DNA of 64,000 bases from Spirochaetales bacterium (GCA_030604195.1 JAUVWI010000003.1:1-64000), one strand, 5' to 3'. Shown: positions 7,554-16,886, counted from the stretch's first letter. Program-made: numbers and translations. Notes: a model not told the origin generated them from the sequence alone.

Positions 7554-10229
7554 TTGACCACAGGTTTGCCCGTAATGAATGAGCTTTTACATGTTGTTAT
7601 CATGCCCACAGGGTCGCTCCAGCTTGAATGGGCAGGCGCTGAACAAGCAGCGGCAAAGAGCGCTGCTATTCTGCAAAAAGAGATCTACAATCGCTTTGTT
7701 GCAGAGCCGGAGTCATGGCTTTTATTCCTTGGTTTTTGCAATAAGGATGTTGATCTTTCGCCTTCACTCTCTTATTGGCGCAGTTTTTCCGGCCTGTTCA
7801 CCCGGAAACTGAGCAGGACACCTGACTTAGAGTTTCTTCGCCACCGGGCTGAGATTACCATTACCGGTAATGAGCTTGCCCAACAATTAGAAAGCGCGCC
7901 AATGATGACCGGCTCTGAGTATTTGAGTGAAGAGCTGATTACCGGCAAATGGCTGATATTAAACCAGGCATTCTCCAGAGCCATCAAGGCCTATTCCGGA
8001 ACCGTAGAGGAGTTTATCAACAGCTACAGCCCTGATGTGCACCTGGTCGGCCGTGTGTTTTTTCACTTGGTGGAAAATAAAAAGGGAGATGACCCCTTTG
8101 CTTTCCTGGCAACCTATTCAACCCGGTTGAATAAACAGGGAAAGTCGAAACATCTTCCCTTAAAACATGCGCTGCAGCAGTATGACAGTAACGAGCTGCT
8201 GGAACTTCTTGCCACTGTTCAGAGTGCTGCAGAAAAGAGTGAGCTTCTTCATAATCTCCTTGAAAACGGGGAGCTCTTTCATCCCCTTGCCTGGTCTTCA
8301 AGGGAAGCCTTTTCATTTCTAAAAGAGATTCCCATATATGAAGAATCCGGGGTGCTGTGCCGCATACCGAACTGGTGGAAAGGAAACACCTCAAGTATAG
8401 GCGTTAATATCAGTGTCGGAGACTCACAAGCCTCATTTGTGGGCATGGATGCAATCTTGAGCTTTAATGCCCGGCTTTTTCTTGGTGACCAGGAGATCAC
8501 TGAAGCTGAAGCAAGGCGGCTCCTGGAAGAATCAGAAGGTCTTGCCTTTATCAAAAACAAATGGGTGGCCGTGGACCCTGAAAAGCTCAGGCAAACACTT
8601 GATGCGTATGAAAGAATAAAGAACAGGATCGGTGAAGAGAATTTCAGTATAAGGGATGCTCTCCGTATGGAGCTTGACCTTCAAAAGATACTGGGTGATA
8701 AAAATGGAAATGTAGTCACAAAAGTATCAAATGGCAGGTGGCTTGAATCCGTTATTGAAAAACTGAATAATGCCGAACTGACACCGGAGGTTAAATCCGG
8801 CCCCGGCTTCAAGGGCGAGCTTAGAAAATATCAGCAAAAGGGATTAAACTGGCTCCATTTTCTCCATTCCCTCCGTTTTGGCGCCTGCCTGGCTGACGAT
8901 ATGGGTCTTGGTAAAACCATTCAGTTGCTGGCTTTCCTCAGTGTTGTCAAAGCGGGTAAGCCCGAGAATGCCAGCCTCCTGGTAATACCGGCCTCCCTTA
9001 TTGCCAACTGGGTTAATGAAATCAAGCGATTCTGCCCTGATCTTGATTATTATATTGCACATCCTGATATGCAGCCCAAAAAAGTGGTTAAGGAGCTTGA
9101 AAAAAAAGATCTGGATAGCCTGGATCTGGTTATTACCACCTATTCACTATCTCAAAAGTATGAATGGCTCCAATCTTACTCATGGCTCTATATAATCCTG
9201 GATGAGGCCCAGGCAATAAAGAATCCTGGAACAAAGCAAACTATGGCTATAAAGAAGCTGCAGGCACAAAACAGGATTATTTTAACCGGAACTCCAATAG
9301 AGAACAGGCTTTCCGATCTGTGGTCTCTATTCGATTTTTTGAATCCGGGGCTGCTGGGAAATAAAAGCGAGTTTGGCAGATTCGCAAAAAAGCTTAAAGA
9401 GAATCCGGAAGGGTACTCACGGCTGCGCAAAATTGTCATGCCCTACCTGTTAAGGCGTCTTAAGAGTGATAAATCGGTAATTTCAGACCTGCCGGAAAAA
9501 GTTGAAATGATGGTCTATGCTTCATTAAGCAAAAAGCAGGTTGTTTTATACGAAAACCTGATCCACGAAATACAAAAAACCCTTGTTCAATCGGAAGGTA
9601 TTCAGAGGAAGGGGTTGATCCTGGCTTCATTGACAAAATTCAAGCAACTGTGCAATCATGCGGATCAATACCTTGGAACCGGGGAATATGAAGAAAAAGA
9701 CAGCGGCAAGTTTTTAAGGCTCCGCGAAATATGTCAGACAATATATGAAAAACGGGAAAGGGCGCTGGTCTTTAGCCAATTCAGAGAAATCACAGGAGCG
9801 CTTGCCTCTTACCTGGAGACCATATTCGGCCGGCCAGGCCTGATACTGCACGGCGGCGTGCCGGTTGCAAAGAGAAAGCAGATTATTGATCAATTCCAGG
9901 GTGAAAAGTATGTCCCCTTTATGGTCCTCTCTCTTAAGGCGGGCGGTGTCGGTTTGAATTTAACCCGGGCAAACCACGTAATCCATTTTGACAGGTGGTG
10001 GAATCCTGCTGTTGAAAATCAGGCAACAGACCGGGCATTCAGGATTGGACAGAAGAAGAATGTAATTGTGCATAAGTTTATAACAAAAGGCACTATTGAA
10101 GAAAGAATAGATGAAATGCTTAAAGAGAAGTCTGCATTAGTGGAGCAGGTTGTAGCGGGCACGGGTGAGGGCTGGATTACGCAAATGAATAATGACCAGT
10201 TAATGGAGCTTTTCAAGCTAACAATCTAA
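7554..10229 (+). CDS. SNF2/Rad54-family DNA translocase (DEAD-like helicase)
   Basis: Superfamily-2 ATPase predicted to move along double-stranded DNA or remodel protein-DNA complexes. About residues 1-420 form the SNF2-associated region (with the RIPNWWKG motif). Walker A DDMGLGKT is near residue 448, the DEAQ box near 550, LTGTPIENRLSDLWSLFDFL after it, and the C-terminal RecA domain has SQFREITGAL and the RANHVIHFDRWWNPAVENQ motif followed by DRAFRIGQ. All ATPase motifs are intact and the length is normal. The start is uncertain: a TTG at 7554 or the ATG at 7575, neither with a strong ribosome-binding site, as expected for a translationally coupled gene behind the SEC-C gene. The SWIM-finger gene follows. 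Confidence 0.9.
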   Translation: MTTGLPVMNELLHVVIMPTGSLQLEWAGAEQAAAKSAAILQKEIYNRFVAEPESWLLFLGFCNKDVDLSPSLSYWRSFSGLFTRKLSRTPDLEFLRHRAEITITGNELAQQLESAPMMTGSEYLSEELITGKWLILNQAFSRAIKAYSGTVEEFINSYSPDVHLVGRVFFHLVENKKGDDPFAFLATYSTRLNKQGKSKHLPLKHALQQYDSNELLELLATVQSAAEKSELLHNLLENGELFHPLAWSSREAFSFLKEIPIYEESGVLCRIPNWWKGNTSSIGVNISVGDSQASFVGMDAILSFNARLFLGDQEITEAEARRLLEESEGLAFIKNKWVAVDPEKLRQTLDAYERIKNRIGEENFSIRDALRMELDLQKILGDKNGNVVTKVSNGRWLESVIEKLNNAELTPEVKSGPGFKGELRKYQQKGLNWLHFLHSLRFGACLADDMGLGKTIQLLAFLSVVKAGKPENASLLVIPASLIANWVNEIKRFCPDLDYYIAHPDMQPKKVVKELEKKDLDSLDLVITTYSLSQKYEWLQSYSWLYIILDEAQAIKNPGTKQTMAIKKLQAQNRIILTGTPIENRLSDLWSLFDFLNPGLLGNKSEFGRFAKKLKENPEGYSRLRKIVMPYLLRRLKSDKSVISDLPEKVEMMVYASLSKKQVVLYENLIHEIQKTLVQSEGIQRKGLILASLTKFKQLCNHADQYLGTGEYEEKDSGKFLRLREICQTIYEKRERALVFSQFREITGALASYLETIFGRPGLILHGGVPVAKRKQIIDQFQGEKYVPFMVLSLKAGGVGLNLTRANHVIHFDRWWNPAVENQATDRAFRIGQKKNVIVHKFITKGTIEERIDEMLKEKSALVEQVVAGTGEGWITQMNNDQLMELFKLTI

Positions 10230-10306
10230 CAAACTAACAATCCAGGGATTTTAGCAGGGTTTCACGGGCTTGTTAATAAAGCCCTGCCATTCTGCAGGAG
10301 GTCGAT

Positions 10307-11320
10307 GTGAGTTATTGGAGATATCCGCGCTATGTGACTGTAGCAGAAAAAAAAGAGAGCGCGGCAAGAAAACTGAAACAGCTAAAGAAAAAAAATTCAG
10401 GGGTAGAACCTGTTATTATAGAGGGGCGTACAATAGCCAGGAGCTGGTGGGGTAAATCCTGGAACAGAAATCTTGAAGGCTACGCAGACTATGAAAACAG
10501 GATTGGCCGTGGTCGAAGTTATGTTCGCAACGGATTTGTACTGGACATGAAGGTAGATTCCGGTTCGGTGAAAGCACTGGTAGCGGGAACAGCGCGAACC
10601 CCCTATTCGGTATGCATAAAGATAAAGAGCATTCCCCAAAAACGCTGGCAGGAAATTACAAAAGAATGTGAGGGCAGGCTTGGATCCTTGCAGGAGTTGC
10701 TAAATGGGAAATTCCCCAGGGCTTTGAGTGAAGTGTTTATGGCCAGGGGAAAGGGGTTGTTTCCATGTCCTGACGAGATTGAATTTTCCTGCAGTTGCCC
10801 TGATTGGGCATACATGTGCAAGCATGTGGCCGCTTCCCTTTACGCCATTGGCGCCAGACTGGATGAAAATCCAGGCCTGTTTTTCAAGCTTAGAAATGTT
10901 GAAATAACCGATCTGGTTTCCCGGGCGGTGGCAGAAAGAACAGAGGAATTGCTCAAAAAAGCGGTCAAGAAAAGCTCAAAAATAATGGACAGTTCCAACC
11001 TTTCGGAGGTATTCGGCATTGACCTGGACGAGAATGCAGCTGCTGAAACTAAAAAAACAAAGCCATCGAAAAAGTCAAAGCTGCCTGAAAAGAAAAAAAA
11101 TAAAAAGAGCGCAAAAGTAAAGGAAAAAAGCAAAAGCCGGGAAGGAACCACTCTTGATATTGTGGCCGGGGCCATTGGAAAAAACAGGAAAGGCGTAACT
11201 GTCGCTGTATTGAAAAAAAGAACAGGTTTGACTGAAAGAAAGATCTATGGCGCAGTACAGAGTCTCAAGAAGAAAGGCAGGATAAAATCTGTATCAAGGG
11301 GTCTCTATTCAGGAGTATGA
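10307..11320 (+). CDS. SWIM zinc-finger protein with basic linker and C-terminal winged helix
   Basis: The SWIM motif (CxCxnCxH) is at about residues 161-172 in the segment FSCSCPDWAYMCKHVAAS. It binds zinc and is used for DNA or protein contact. A long lysine-rich linker (residues 245-285) leads to a winged-helix-like tail (GVTVAVLKKRTGLTERKIYG). Bacterial SWIM proteins are commonly encoded next to SNF2 helicases (Bacillus subtilis ywqB/ywqA is such a pair), so a shared DNA-related job is likely. The start is a GTG at 10307 with AGGAGG seven bases upstream; an overlapping ATG at 10305 is followed directly by a stop. The lysine-rich, winged-helix extension is not a standard part of the family that I know. 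Confidence 0.85.
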   Translation: MSYWRYPRYVTVAEKKESAARKLKQLKKKNSGVEPVIIEGRTIARSWWGKSWNRNLEGYADYENRIGRGRSYVRNGFVLDMKVDSGSVKALVAGTARTPYSVCIKIKSIPQKRWQEITKECEGRLGSLQELLNGKFPRALSEVFMARGKGLFPCPDEIEFSCSCPDWAYMCKHVAASLYAIGARLDENPGLFFKLRNVEITDLVSRAVAERTEELLKKAVKKSSKIMDSSNLSEVFGIDLDENAAAETKKTKPSKKSKLPEKKKNKKSAKVKEKSKSREGTTLDIVAGAIGKNRKGVTVAVLKKRTGLTERKIYGAVQSLKKKGRIKSVSRGLYSGV

Positions 11321-11418
11321 GCGGTTTATAAAAAAGAATGGGATTATTTTAGAAGCGCAACAGCAAAATATCTGGTAATACATTGTAGATTTCCGAAAAT
11401 TATTCTAAAATAAAAATC

Positions 11419-11820
11419 ATGAGGAGCAGGATGGAAGCAATCGTAGAGGTTCTCGAACAGGAACTGGAAGAGGCTTTTGAGGTAAAGAATAAAAAATCTC
11501 TTCACCGTTATGTTTTACTTTTATCAGAAAATATTGTTCGCAAAGAAAGCTACGAAAAAGAACAGCTTGAGATAAAGAGTGATATTAGAATCATGGCGGA
11601 AATTGTAAAGCAGGGATTTGAACGCATGGATAAACGGTTTGAGCAGGTTGACAAGCGGTTTGAGCAGGTTGACAAGCGGTTCGAACAGGTGGATAAGCGG
11701 TTCGAGCAGATAGAAAGTCGCCTTACAGAACTTTCACGCCGAATGTTTCAGTTTATGATATGGTCTTTTGGATTTACCGTAACAGCTGCCGGAGTTATTA
11801 TAGCTGTATTAAAGTTTTAG
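11419..11820 (+). CDS. Small coiled-coil protein with C-terminal membrane anchor
   Basis: 133 residues. Residues 70-100 form a heptad coiled coil made of four copies of (D)KRFEQV/I, and the C-terminus is a single hydrophobic helix (FMIWSFGFTVTAAGVIIAV). This layout (coiled coil plus tail anchor, XhlA/DUF1640-like) is common in bacteria and not tied to a single function; partners are unknown. The start ATG at 11419 has GAGGAG close before it with only 3-4 bases of spacing, and a second ATG lies at 11431. It follows the SWIM gene by 98 bp without a clear terminator, so it may belong to the same transcript. Confidence 0.6.
   Translation: MRSRMEAIVEVLEQELEEAFEVKNKKSLHRYVLLLSENIVRKESYEKEQLEIKSDIRIMAEIVKQGFERMDKRFEQVDKRFEQVDKRFEQVDKRFEQIESRLTELSRRMFQFMIWSFGFTVTAAGVIIAVLKF
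11629..11712 (+). repeat. Four tandem 21-nt coding repeats
   Basis: Four head-to-tail 21-base units (11629, 11650, 11671, 11692), each encoding DKRFEQV or DKRFEQI. Units 1-2 use TTT/GAG and units 3-4 use TTC, so the array is diverging. The period is exactly seven codons, one heptad, so copy-number change would lengthen or shorten the coiled coil without a frameshift. Confidence 0.9.
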
Positions 11821-11849
11821 AAATAAAATGTTGTACTCAATTTGAACTC

Positions 11850-11924
11850 GTGGTGAAGAGGTATTTCTCACACAAACCCGATGATGCCAGGATTCAACAA
11901 TGGATAAAAGAGTATAGGCCGTGA
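11850..11924 (+). pseudogene. C-terminal remnant of an unidentified protein
   Basis: A short tail reading YFSHKPDDARIQQWIKEYRP before a TGA. It looks like a genuine protein C-terminus (amphipathic, ending in a basic helix) but has no body upstream: the frame closes into A+T-rich sequence just after the coiled-coil gene. I cannot name the family. Like the other relics nearby it probably marks a deletion. Confidence 0.25.
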
Positions 11925-11998
11925 ATCATAAATTCTGCTTCCAGTGACGGTCATTACGTACTGCTTCTTCCTGTGCGACTCGTAATTTTATTGTAAAT

Positions 11999-12115
11999 GC
12001 GGGTTCGCAGATTATATCCACAACCTGTAATAGCAGGGCAGGGTGATTCTGCAAAAACAACAGGTTGTTAATTCATTATCATTGACAAAACAACAGGTAG
12101 TTATTATCCTTTCTG
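11999..12115 (+). repeat. Dispersed intergenic repeat, copy B (AACAAC-GTTGTT dyad) upstream of the DUF4143 ATPase relic
   Basis: Second copy of the element at 5921-6015. It contains the inverted repeat AACAACAGGTTGTT at 12057-12070 and a second, imperfect unit ACAACAGGTAGTTATTATCC at 12090-12109, plus an upstream CACAACCTGTAAT that is the reverse-oriented half. The last unit ends 20 bp before the ATG at 12131. The repeated ACAGGT(T)GT half-sites in both orientations just before a start codon suggest an operator region. Confidence 0.55.
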
Positions 12116-12130
12116 AGAGGTGAAATAATA

Positions 12131-13130
12131 TGTTTAGAAAGGCTTCCAAATATCTGGATGAATGGCTGAAATCAAAAAAACGAAAACCCTTGATTCTCCG
12201 TGGAGCACGGCAAGTTGGAAAAACCTGGCTTCCGGGAATAGAAGTCTCTATAGGCAGTTGACTGATGTGCAAATCAATGAGCCGGTAAATAATGCATTGC
12301 ATAAGAAATGTCTTGATTTGTATTCTAATTATTGTCTTATTGGCGGAATGCCTGAGGTTGTTGCTGAATGGTATGAAACAAATGATTTAGAAAGATGCAC
12401 AAAAGTTCAGCAGGATCTAATTGCGACATTCAGGGATGATTTCAATAAATACAGTAAACGCATAAAAACCGAAAATTTACATAAAGTATTAAGGTCTGTT
12501 CCAGATCAGCTGGGAAACAAGTTTGTTACAAGCCGTGTGGATGGGGCGTTACGATCAGGTGAGGTCAAAAATGCACTTGCGCTTCTGACACAAGCGCGAA
12601 TATGTCACAAAATATTTCATACTTCCGGAAATGGCCTGCCCTTAGGGGCAGAAGCGAATGAAAAATTCTTTAAAGTTTTAATGGTAGATATCGGCCTTGT
12701 TTCAAATCAGCTGGGTCTTTCCAGGTTGAAGCTTACCGATGCCAGGGATTTTATTTTTAAGAACAAGGGTTCATTAGCAGAGCAGTTTGTAGGTCAGCAG
12801 ATTCGCGTAATTCAATCTACACTGGAAGATCCCACTCTCTACTACTGGCAACGAACCAGCGGCAGACAGGGGGAAATAGATTATATTATTCAGTATGGTG
12901 CAACTATTATACCGGTTGAAGTTAAAGCCGGGGCAAAGGGGGCAATGAAATCTCTTCATCAGTTTATGTTTGATAAAAAACTGGAGCTTGCGGTACGCTG
13001 TGATCAGAATCCCCAAACTATTCATAGAATGGACGTAAAAACAACTACCGGCGAGCGAGTATATTATAAACTGCTTTCGATCCCCTTTTATCTGGTGGAA
13101 GTACTTCCATCTTTACTCGAACAGGTATAA
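12131..13130 (+). pseudogene. DUF4143-type AAA ATPase with internal deletion
   Basis: The real start is the ATG at 12131 (GAGAGG site), which gives MFRKASKYLDEWL and then the P-loop GARQVGKTW. Directly after the P-loop the frame fails. The rest of the protein continues in the next frame (LASGNRSLYRQL, YCLIGGMPEVV, NKYSKR, then a PD-(D/E)XK-like tail with GEIDYIIQYG...VPVEVKAG). The piece carrying Walker B and the arginine-finger region, roughly 90-120 residues, is missing. The ORF from 12162 begins with about 28 out-of-frame residues and is not a natural N-terminus. Family members are DUF4143/AAA_14 ATPases of unclear function, often spread by transfer. Presumed inactive. Confidence 0.75.
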
Positions 13131-13143
13131 TCTTACAACACAT

Positions 13144-14193
13144 ATGAATAAAAGCGATAAAATATATGTAGCCGGTCACAGGGGGCTGGTTGGCTCTGCC
13201 ATTGTGCGGCTCTTGGAACAAAAGGGTTTTCATAATATTGTTACCCGTTCTCATGGAGAGCTTGATCTTAACCGGCAGGAACAGGTGGAGGCCTTTTTTA
13301 AAAGTGAGCGGCCCGGCTATGTCTTTCTTGCTGCTGCAAGGGTAGGGGGTATAGGGGCGAACTCCGAGTTCCCGGCCCGGTTTATCTACGATAACCTTGC
13401 TATTGCTCTGAATATTATCCATTCCGCTAAGATATTCGGCACAGCCAAATTAATAAACCTGGGCTCTTCCTGTGTTTATCCCAAACTTGCCCCCCAGCCA
13501 CTCAAAGAGGAATACCTGCTGTCAGGGCCGTTAGAGCCTACAAATGAGGCCTATGCGGTTGCCAAAATAGCGGCAATTAAAATGTGCCGTCATTACAATT
13601 CCGAGTATGGAACCAACTTTATTTCTCTTATGCCCACCAATCTATATGGGCCTGGAGATAACTTCGATCTTGCCGGCTCCCATGTCCTGGCAGCCTTAAT
13701 TCGCAAGTTTCACCTGGCCAGGCTTTTGAGTCTCAATGATTTGAAGGGTATTCACCGGGATCTATGCCACCGGTCAAAGGATTCAGCGTACCATTCTATG
13801 ACTGATCGGAAGCTGGTTTCAGAGCTTGGCAACCAGGGAATATTTTCGGATAGAGTAGTGCTCTGGGGAACGGGCGCTCCTTTTCGTGAATTCCTTCATG
13901 TGGACGACCTGGCCGCAGCCTGCCTTTTCCTTATGCAGGCCCCGGACAGCTTAAGTATTGGCGAAATAATTAATGTGGGAGTGGGCAAGGACATTGCTAT
14001 TGATGAGCTGGCAGAATTAATTCGCAGTATTGTCAGTTTTGAAGGGAAGATCAGTTTTGATAATTCCAGGCCCGATGGAACTCCGAGAAAATTGCTGGAT
14101 ATATCCCGGATACTTAAGCTTGGCTGGAAGCCGGGAATTGCTCTAAAAGAGGGTTTAGCCGCTACTTATAGCTGGTATTGCCGGTACTGCTGA
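13144..14193 (+). CDS. fcl: GDP-L-fucose synthase
   Basis: NADPH-dependent epimerase-reductase that turns GDP-4-keto-6-deoxymannose into GDP-L-fucose for surface glycans. Evidence: AGHRGLVGSAIVR Rossmann motif, AAARVGGIGAN, LGSSCVYP, catalytic YAVAK, MPTNLYGPGDNF, WGTGAPFREFLHVDDLA and the RPDGTPRKLLD tail. It is 349 residues, about 30 longer than usual. The extra stretch, roughly residues 198-225 (LSLNDLKGIHRDLCHRSKD and following), lies between the substrate-binding helices and the WGTG strand and is probably a surface loop. No GDP-mannose dehydratase gene is in the window. The ribosome-binding site is poor, and a DUF4143 relic ends 13 bp upstream. The 3' end of this gene is copied at 491-522. 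Confidence 0.9.
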   Translation: MNKSDKIYVAGHRGLVGSAIVRLLEQKGFHNIVTRSHGELDLNRQEQVEAFFKSERPGYVFLAAARVGGIGANSEFPARFIYDNLAIALNIIHSAKIFGTAKLINLGSSCVYPKLAPQPLKEEYLLSGPLEPTNEAYAVAKIAAIKMCRHYNSEYGTNFISLMPTNLYGPGDNFDLAGSHVLAALIRKFHLARLLSLNDLKGIHRDLCHRSKDSAYHSMTDRKLVSELGNQGIFSDRVVLWGTGAPFREFLHVDDLAAACLFLMQAPDSLSIGEIINVGVGKDIAIDELAELIRSIVSFEGKISFDNSRPDGTPRKLLDISRILKLGWKPGIALKEGLAATYSWYCRYC

Positions 14194-14298
14194 AAGTTTT
14201 TAGCGAATATGGGGTGTATTTTCATTGTGGCTATGCGCCAAATAATCCATTAATATTGAGATATAAATGCAAATATAGTACACTGCCAGTGAAGTATT

Positions 14299-15102
14299 AT
14301 GCATTGCAGGGATTTTCTCATAGCGGAAAAAAGGGCCTGTATTGCAAGGTTATACAATGATTACCTTGTCTCCGGTGGGTTCCCCGAAGTTGTAAAAAGC
14401 AGAGATACCTCCCTGCTTCAGGAATATTTCCGGGATATTATATTCAGAGATGTTGTCACGCGCTATTCCATCAGAAATGTCCGTGAGATTAGAGAACTCG
14501 CCCTCTTTTTGGCATCCAATCTGTCATGCATGTCGAGCTACAAGAAACTAAAGGATGTGATATCGGTAAACAGCCTGACCACAGTAAAGAATTACATCGG
14601 TTATTTTGAAGACGTATATCTTTTCTTTGCTGCAGGTCTCTTTGATTATTCGCTGAAGAGGCAGATGTACAATCCATCAAAGATATACTGCATTGATCAT
14701 GGGCTCTCATCGTCCATCGCGTTTAGATTCTCAAGGGATCTCGGAAGGATCATGGAGAATATTGTTTTTATCGAACTCAAAAGAAGGGGGCTTGAGGTCT
14801 ACTACTGGAAGGACAAAAAAGGCAGAGAATGCGATTTCCTGATAAAAAAGGGGAGGACCCTCATAGAGGCGGTGCAGGTCTCCAGCAATATAAGCGCAAG
14901 GGATACCTGGGATAGAGAAATAACAGGCGCTATCGTAACTGCGGAGGAATTCGGACTAAAAGAAGTAAAAATATTAACCACAGAAGACCCCGGCAACGAG
15001 ACAGTAAGAGGGATAAAGATACACTATATCCCAATCTGGCAATGGCTAAGCACTTCTATCAAAGAAAACGGGATATTTCAAGAAAATTCAAGTCCCACCT
15101 GA
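14299..15102 (+). pseudogene. DUF4143 ATPase, C-terminal part only
   Basis: From residue 14 the protein matches the second half of DUF4143-type ATPases: EKRACIARLYNDYLVSGGFP, YFRDIIFRDVVTRY, a winged-helix region (LKDVISVNSLTTVKNYIGYFED) and the nuclease-fold-like tail (VYYWKDKKGRECDFLIKKG...IEAVQVS). The P-loop, Walker B and the rest of the N-terminal ATPase domain are absent, and the 105 bp upstream back to the fucose synthase stop do not encode them in any frame. The ATG at 14299 is incidental. A 5' deletion of about 170 residues is the simplest reading. This is the second DUF4143 relic flanking the fucose synthase gene. Confidence 0.7.
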
Positions 15103-15864
15103 TCTTGTTTTGTCATTATATATTTTATTCACCCGGTTGTAACCATCAGGGTTACCTATATCGTAGCATTCCTCCGTAAATAGAAAAGCATACATGGATT
15201 TCTTTTCAGCCAGCCACTGCGCCAGGAAACCGGGGGCATCCTTATTGTTATCCTGGCTTAAATATTGCTTAATTAAGGGTATTGTGCTTCCGGGAAGAAT
15301 ATAGAAGGCTATACTTTCAATAGTAGATTTTGGATGAGCCGGTTTTTCCTGAAACTCAACTATCATTGCTTGCTCATCAACTACAACACAGCCATGTTTG
15401 TTTCTTAATAATTCAATATCCCCAACATCACAGCAGGTATTAACTGCTGCCCGCCTATCTTCAAAAAAATCCACAAAATCAGCCAAACTGAACTCAAACA
15501 TCTTATCGGAGCAGATAACCATAAGATCATCATCGAGTTCTTTAGACTCAATTGCCAGCCAGAGATCGCCTATACTTCCCAGGCGCTCCCGGTTGGAGTT
15601 GGTACGGTCGTTGATAATCTCAATTTCAGGAATAGTTGTGGCTTGCAGTTGCTCCTGATATTCAGCAAGCCAGCGTGTAAATTGTTCAAAGAATCTATTA
15701 TTGGTGACAATATATATTTTATCAATATTCCTGCACACGGCAATTTTTTGAATTGAATATTCAATAATGGGCTTGCCCGCTATGGGAAGCAGGGCTTTGG
15801 GTAAGTTTTCAGTATAGGGATAGAGGCGTGTTGCATATCCGGCTGCAAGAATTATTGCCTTCAC
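15088..15864 (-). CDS. Sugar-1-phosphate nucleotidyltransferase
   Basis: GT-A-fold pyrophosphorylase of the RmlA/GlmU type: KAIILAAGYATRLYPYT, then NLPKALLPIAGKPIIEY and, near the end, CYDIGNPDGYNRVN. Catalyses sugar-1-phosphate + NTP to NDP-sugar + PPi. At 258 residues it is the short, hexapeptide-free form. The start is a GTG at 15864 that overlaps the stop of the GHMP kinase gene (GTGA), so the two are translationally coupled. The pair therefore probably works in sequence: kinase first, then nucleotidyl transfer. If the kinase acts on glucuronate the product would be UDP-glucuronate. The 3' end overlaps the convergent DUF4143 relic by 15 bp. Confidence 0.82.
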   Translation of the reverse strand: MKAIILAAGYATRLYPYTENLPKALLPIAGKPIIEYSIQKIAVCRNIDKIYIVTNNRFFEQFTRWLAEYQEQLQATTIPEIEIINDRTNSNRERLGSIGDLWLAIESKELDDDLMVICSDKMFEFSLADFVDFFEDRRAAVNTCCDVGDIELLRNKHGCVVVDEQAMIVEFQEKPAHPKSTIESIAFYILPGSTIPLIKQYLSQDNNKDAPGFLAQWLAEKKSMYAFLFTEECYDIGNPDGYNRVNKIYNDKTRSGGT

Positions 15865-16886
15865 TCCGGATAATCCACAACATTAACCATGAATATGGTA
15901 AAGCCGTTTTTGATGTAAGCCTTTTTTAGCCGGCTGTAGTGCTCTTCATTTTCATAGGTGCCTATTGCGGCTCCTCCTGAGCCGGTCTGTTTGGCATGAG
16001 CTCCTTCGGCCTCTGCTATTTCAATTATTTTCAGATTAGCAGGGACTATATTGTAAACCGATTTTCTAAGGTCAAAATCCCTGGAAAGAATAGGTCCTAA
16101 AGCATCTTTATTGCCTTTTGCAAGTTCGTACAGGGCTTCATCTACCAGCTCCGCTTTACGGCTCATTACCGCCAATACCTTCTGATCGTGTTCAACAGAT
16201 ACCCGGTAGCGCATTATATTATGCACTGCGCCGGAAGATTGTGACAGGTCTTCATTATAGGCTATAAACAGTGGGGGCAGCAGTTTGGGGTTGCGCTTTT
16301 CATAATTTCCATGAAGGCCGTCATTCTGTTTGTAGGCTTCTTTGGTGAAGTCCATCGATACCAGGCCGCCATAGACCACAATAACCCGGTCCTGCGGGCC
16401 GGCATTTATGCCAAGCTCTCTGGTTTCCGCTTCAAGAATAATATTAGGCTGGATAGGTTTAGGTATTTCATTTTCTGTTAATCCGTAAAAGCGCATCATG
16501 GCGGAAAAGACCGCTTTTATAATGGCGCTTGAGCCTCCCAGCCCCACGCCAAAGGGAATGTCTGAGGTATACTCAACAGTGAAGTTCTTCTGCTCGATCT
16601 TGATTCCCCTCTGGTCACAGTACTCTTTGAAGCGTACAATTATTGCCTCAATAAGCCTGATGCCTCCGTAATAGCCGAATGTTTTTCTGTAACGCACCAG
16701 GTTATCGATACTGTCAAAGCGGGTAAGATCCCGGTTATTTGGAACAATAGTCAGCTCGGGTGTTTCATAAAGCTTAACCCGGGCTTTGAACCTGTCAAAG
16801 AGCAGGGAAATGGTTTTGCCGTTAAAGATGTCCGAGGGATTCCCCACCAATCCCGCCCTGGCGTAGGCCGTTTCTTGAATGATCAT
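15861..16886 (-). CDS. GHMP kinase, glucuronokinase-like
   Basis: Anomeric sugar kinase of the GHMP superfamily. The start is the ATG at 16886; the longer frame from 16925 adds a tail with no family match. Motif 1 is ARAGLVGNPSDIFNGKTISL, motif 2 IPFGVGLGGSSAII, motif 3 KQTGSGGAAIGTY. The ARxGLxGNPSDxxxGKTI opening followed by FGYYGGIRL is, as I know it, the pattern of plant-type glucuronokinases rather than of heptose or galactose kinases. I infer a sugar 1-phosphate, likely glucuronate 1-phosphate, as product. It is coupled by a 4-base overlap to the nucleotidyltransferase. HddA-like heptose kinase is the alternative. A 40-bp piece of this gene is copied at 6511-6556. Confidence 0.75.
   Translation of the reverse strand: MIIQETAYARAGLVGNPSDIFNGKTISLLFDRFKARVKLYETPELTIVPNNRDLTRFDSIDNLVRYRKTFGYYGGIRLIEAIIVRFKEYCDQRGIKIEQKNFTVEYTSDIPFGVGLGGSSAIIKAVFSAMMRFYGLTENEIPKPIQPNIILEAETRELGINAGPQDRVIVVYGGLVSMDFTKEAYKQNDGLHGNYEKRNPKLLPPLFIAYNEDLSQSSGAVHNIMRYRVSVEHDQKVLAVMSRKAELVDEALYELAKGNKDALGPILSRDFDLRKSVYNIVPANLKIIEIAEAEGAHAKQTGSGGAAIGTYENEEHYSRLKKAYIKNGFTIFMVNVVDYPE

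Noticed and set aside
11629-11712. Tandem 21-bp repeats as a CRISPR or minisatellite
   Set aside because: The units are contiguous without spacers, are in frame, and encode a coiled-coil heptad. No CRISPR array or cas gene is seen anywhere in the window.
12162-13130. Accepting the ORF from 12162 as a complete ATPase gene
   Set aside because: Its first 28 residues are the out-of-frame reading of the true N-terminus (start 12131, P-loop GARQVGKTW). It has no P-loop of its own.
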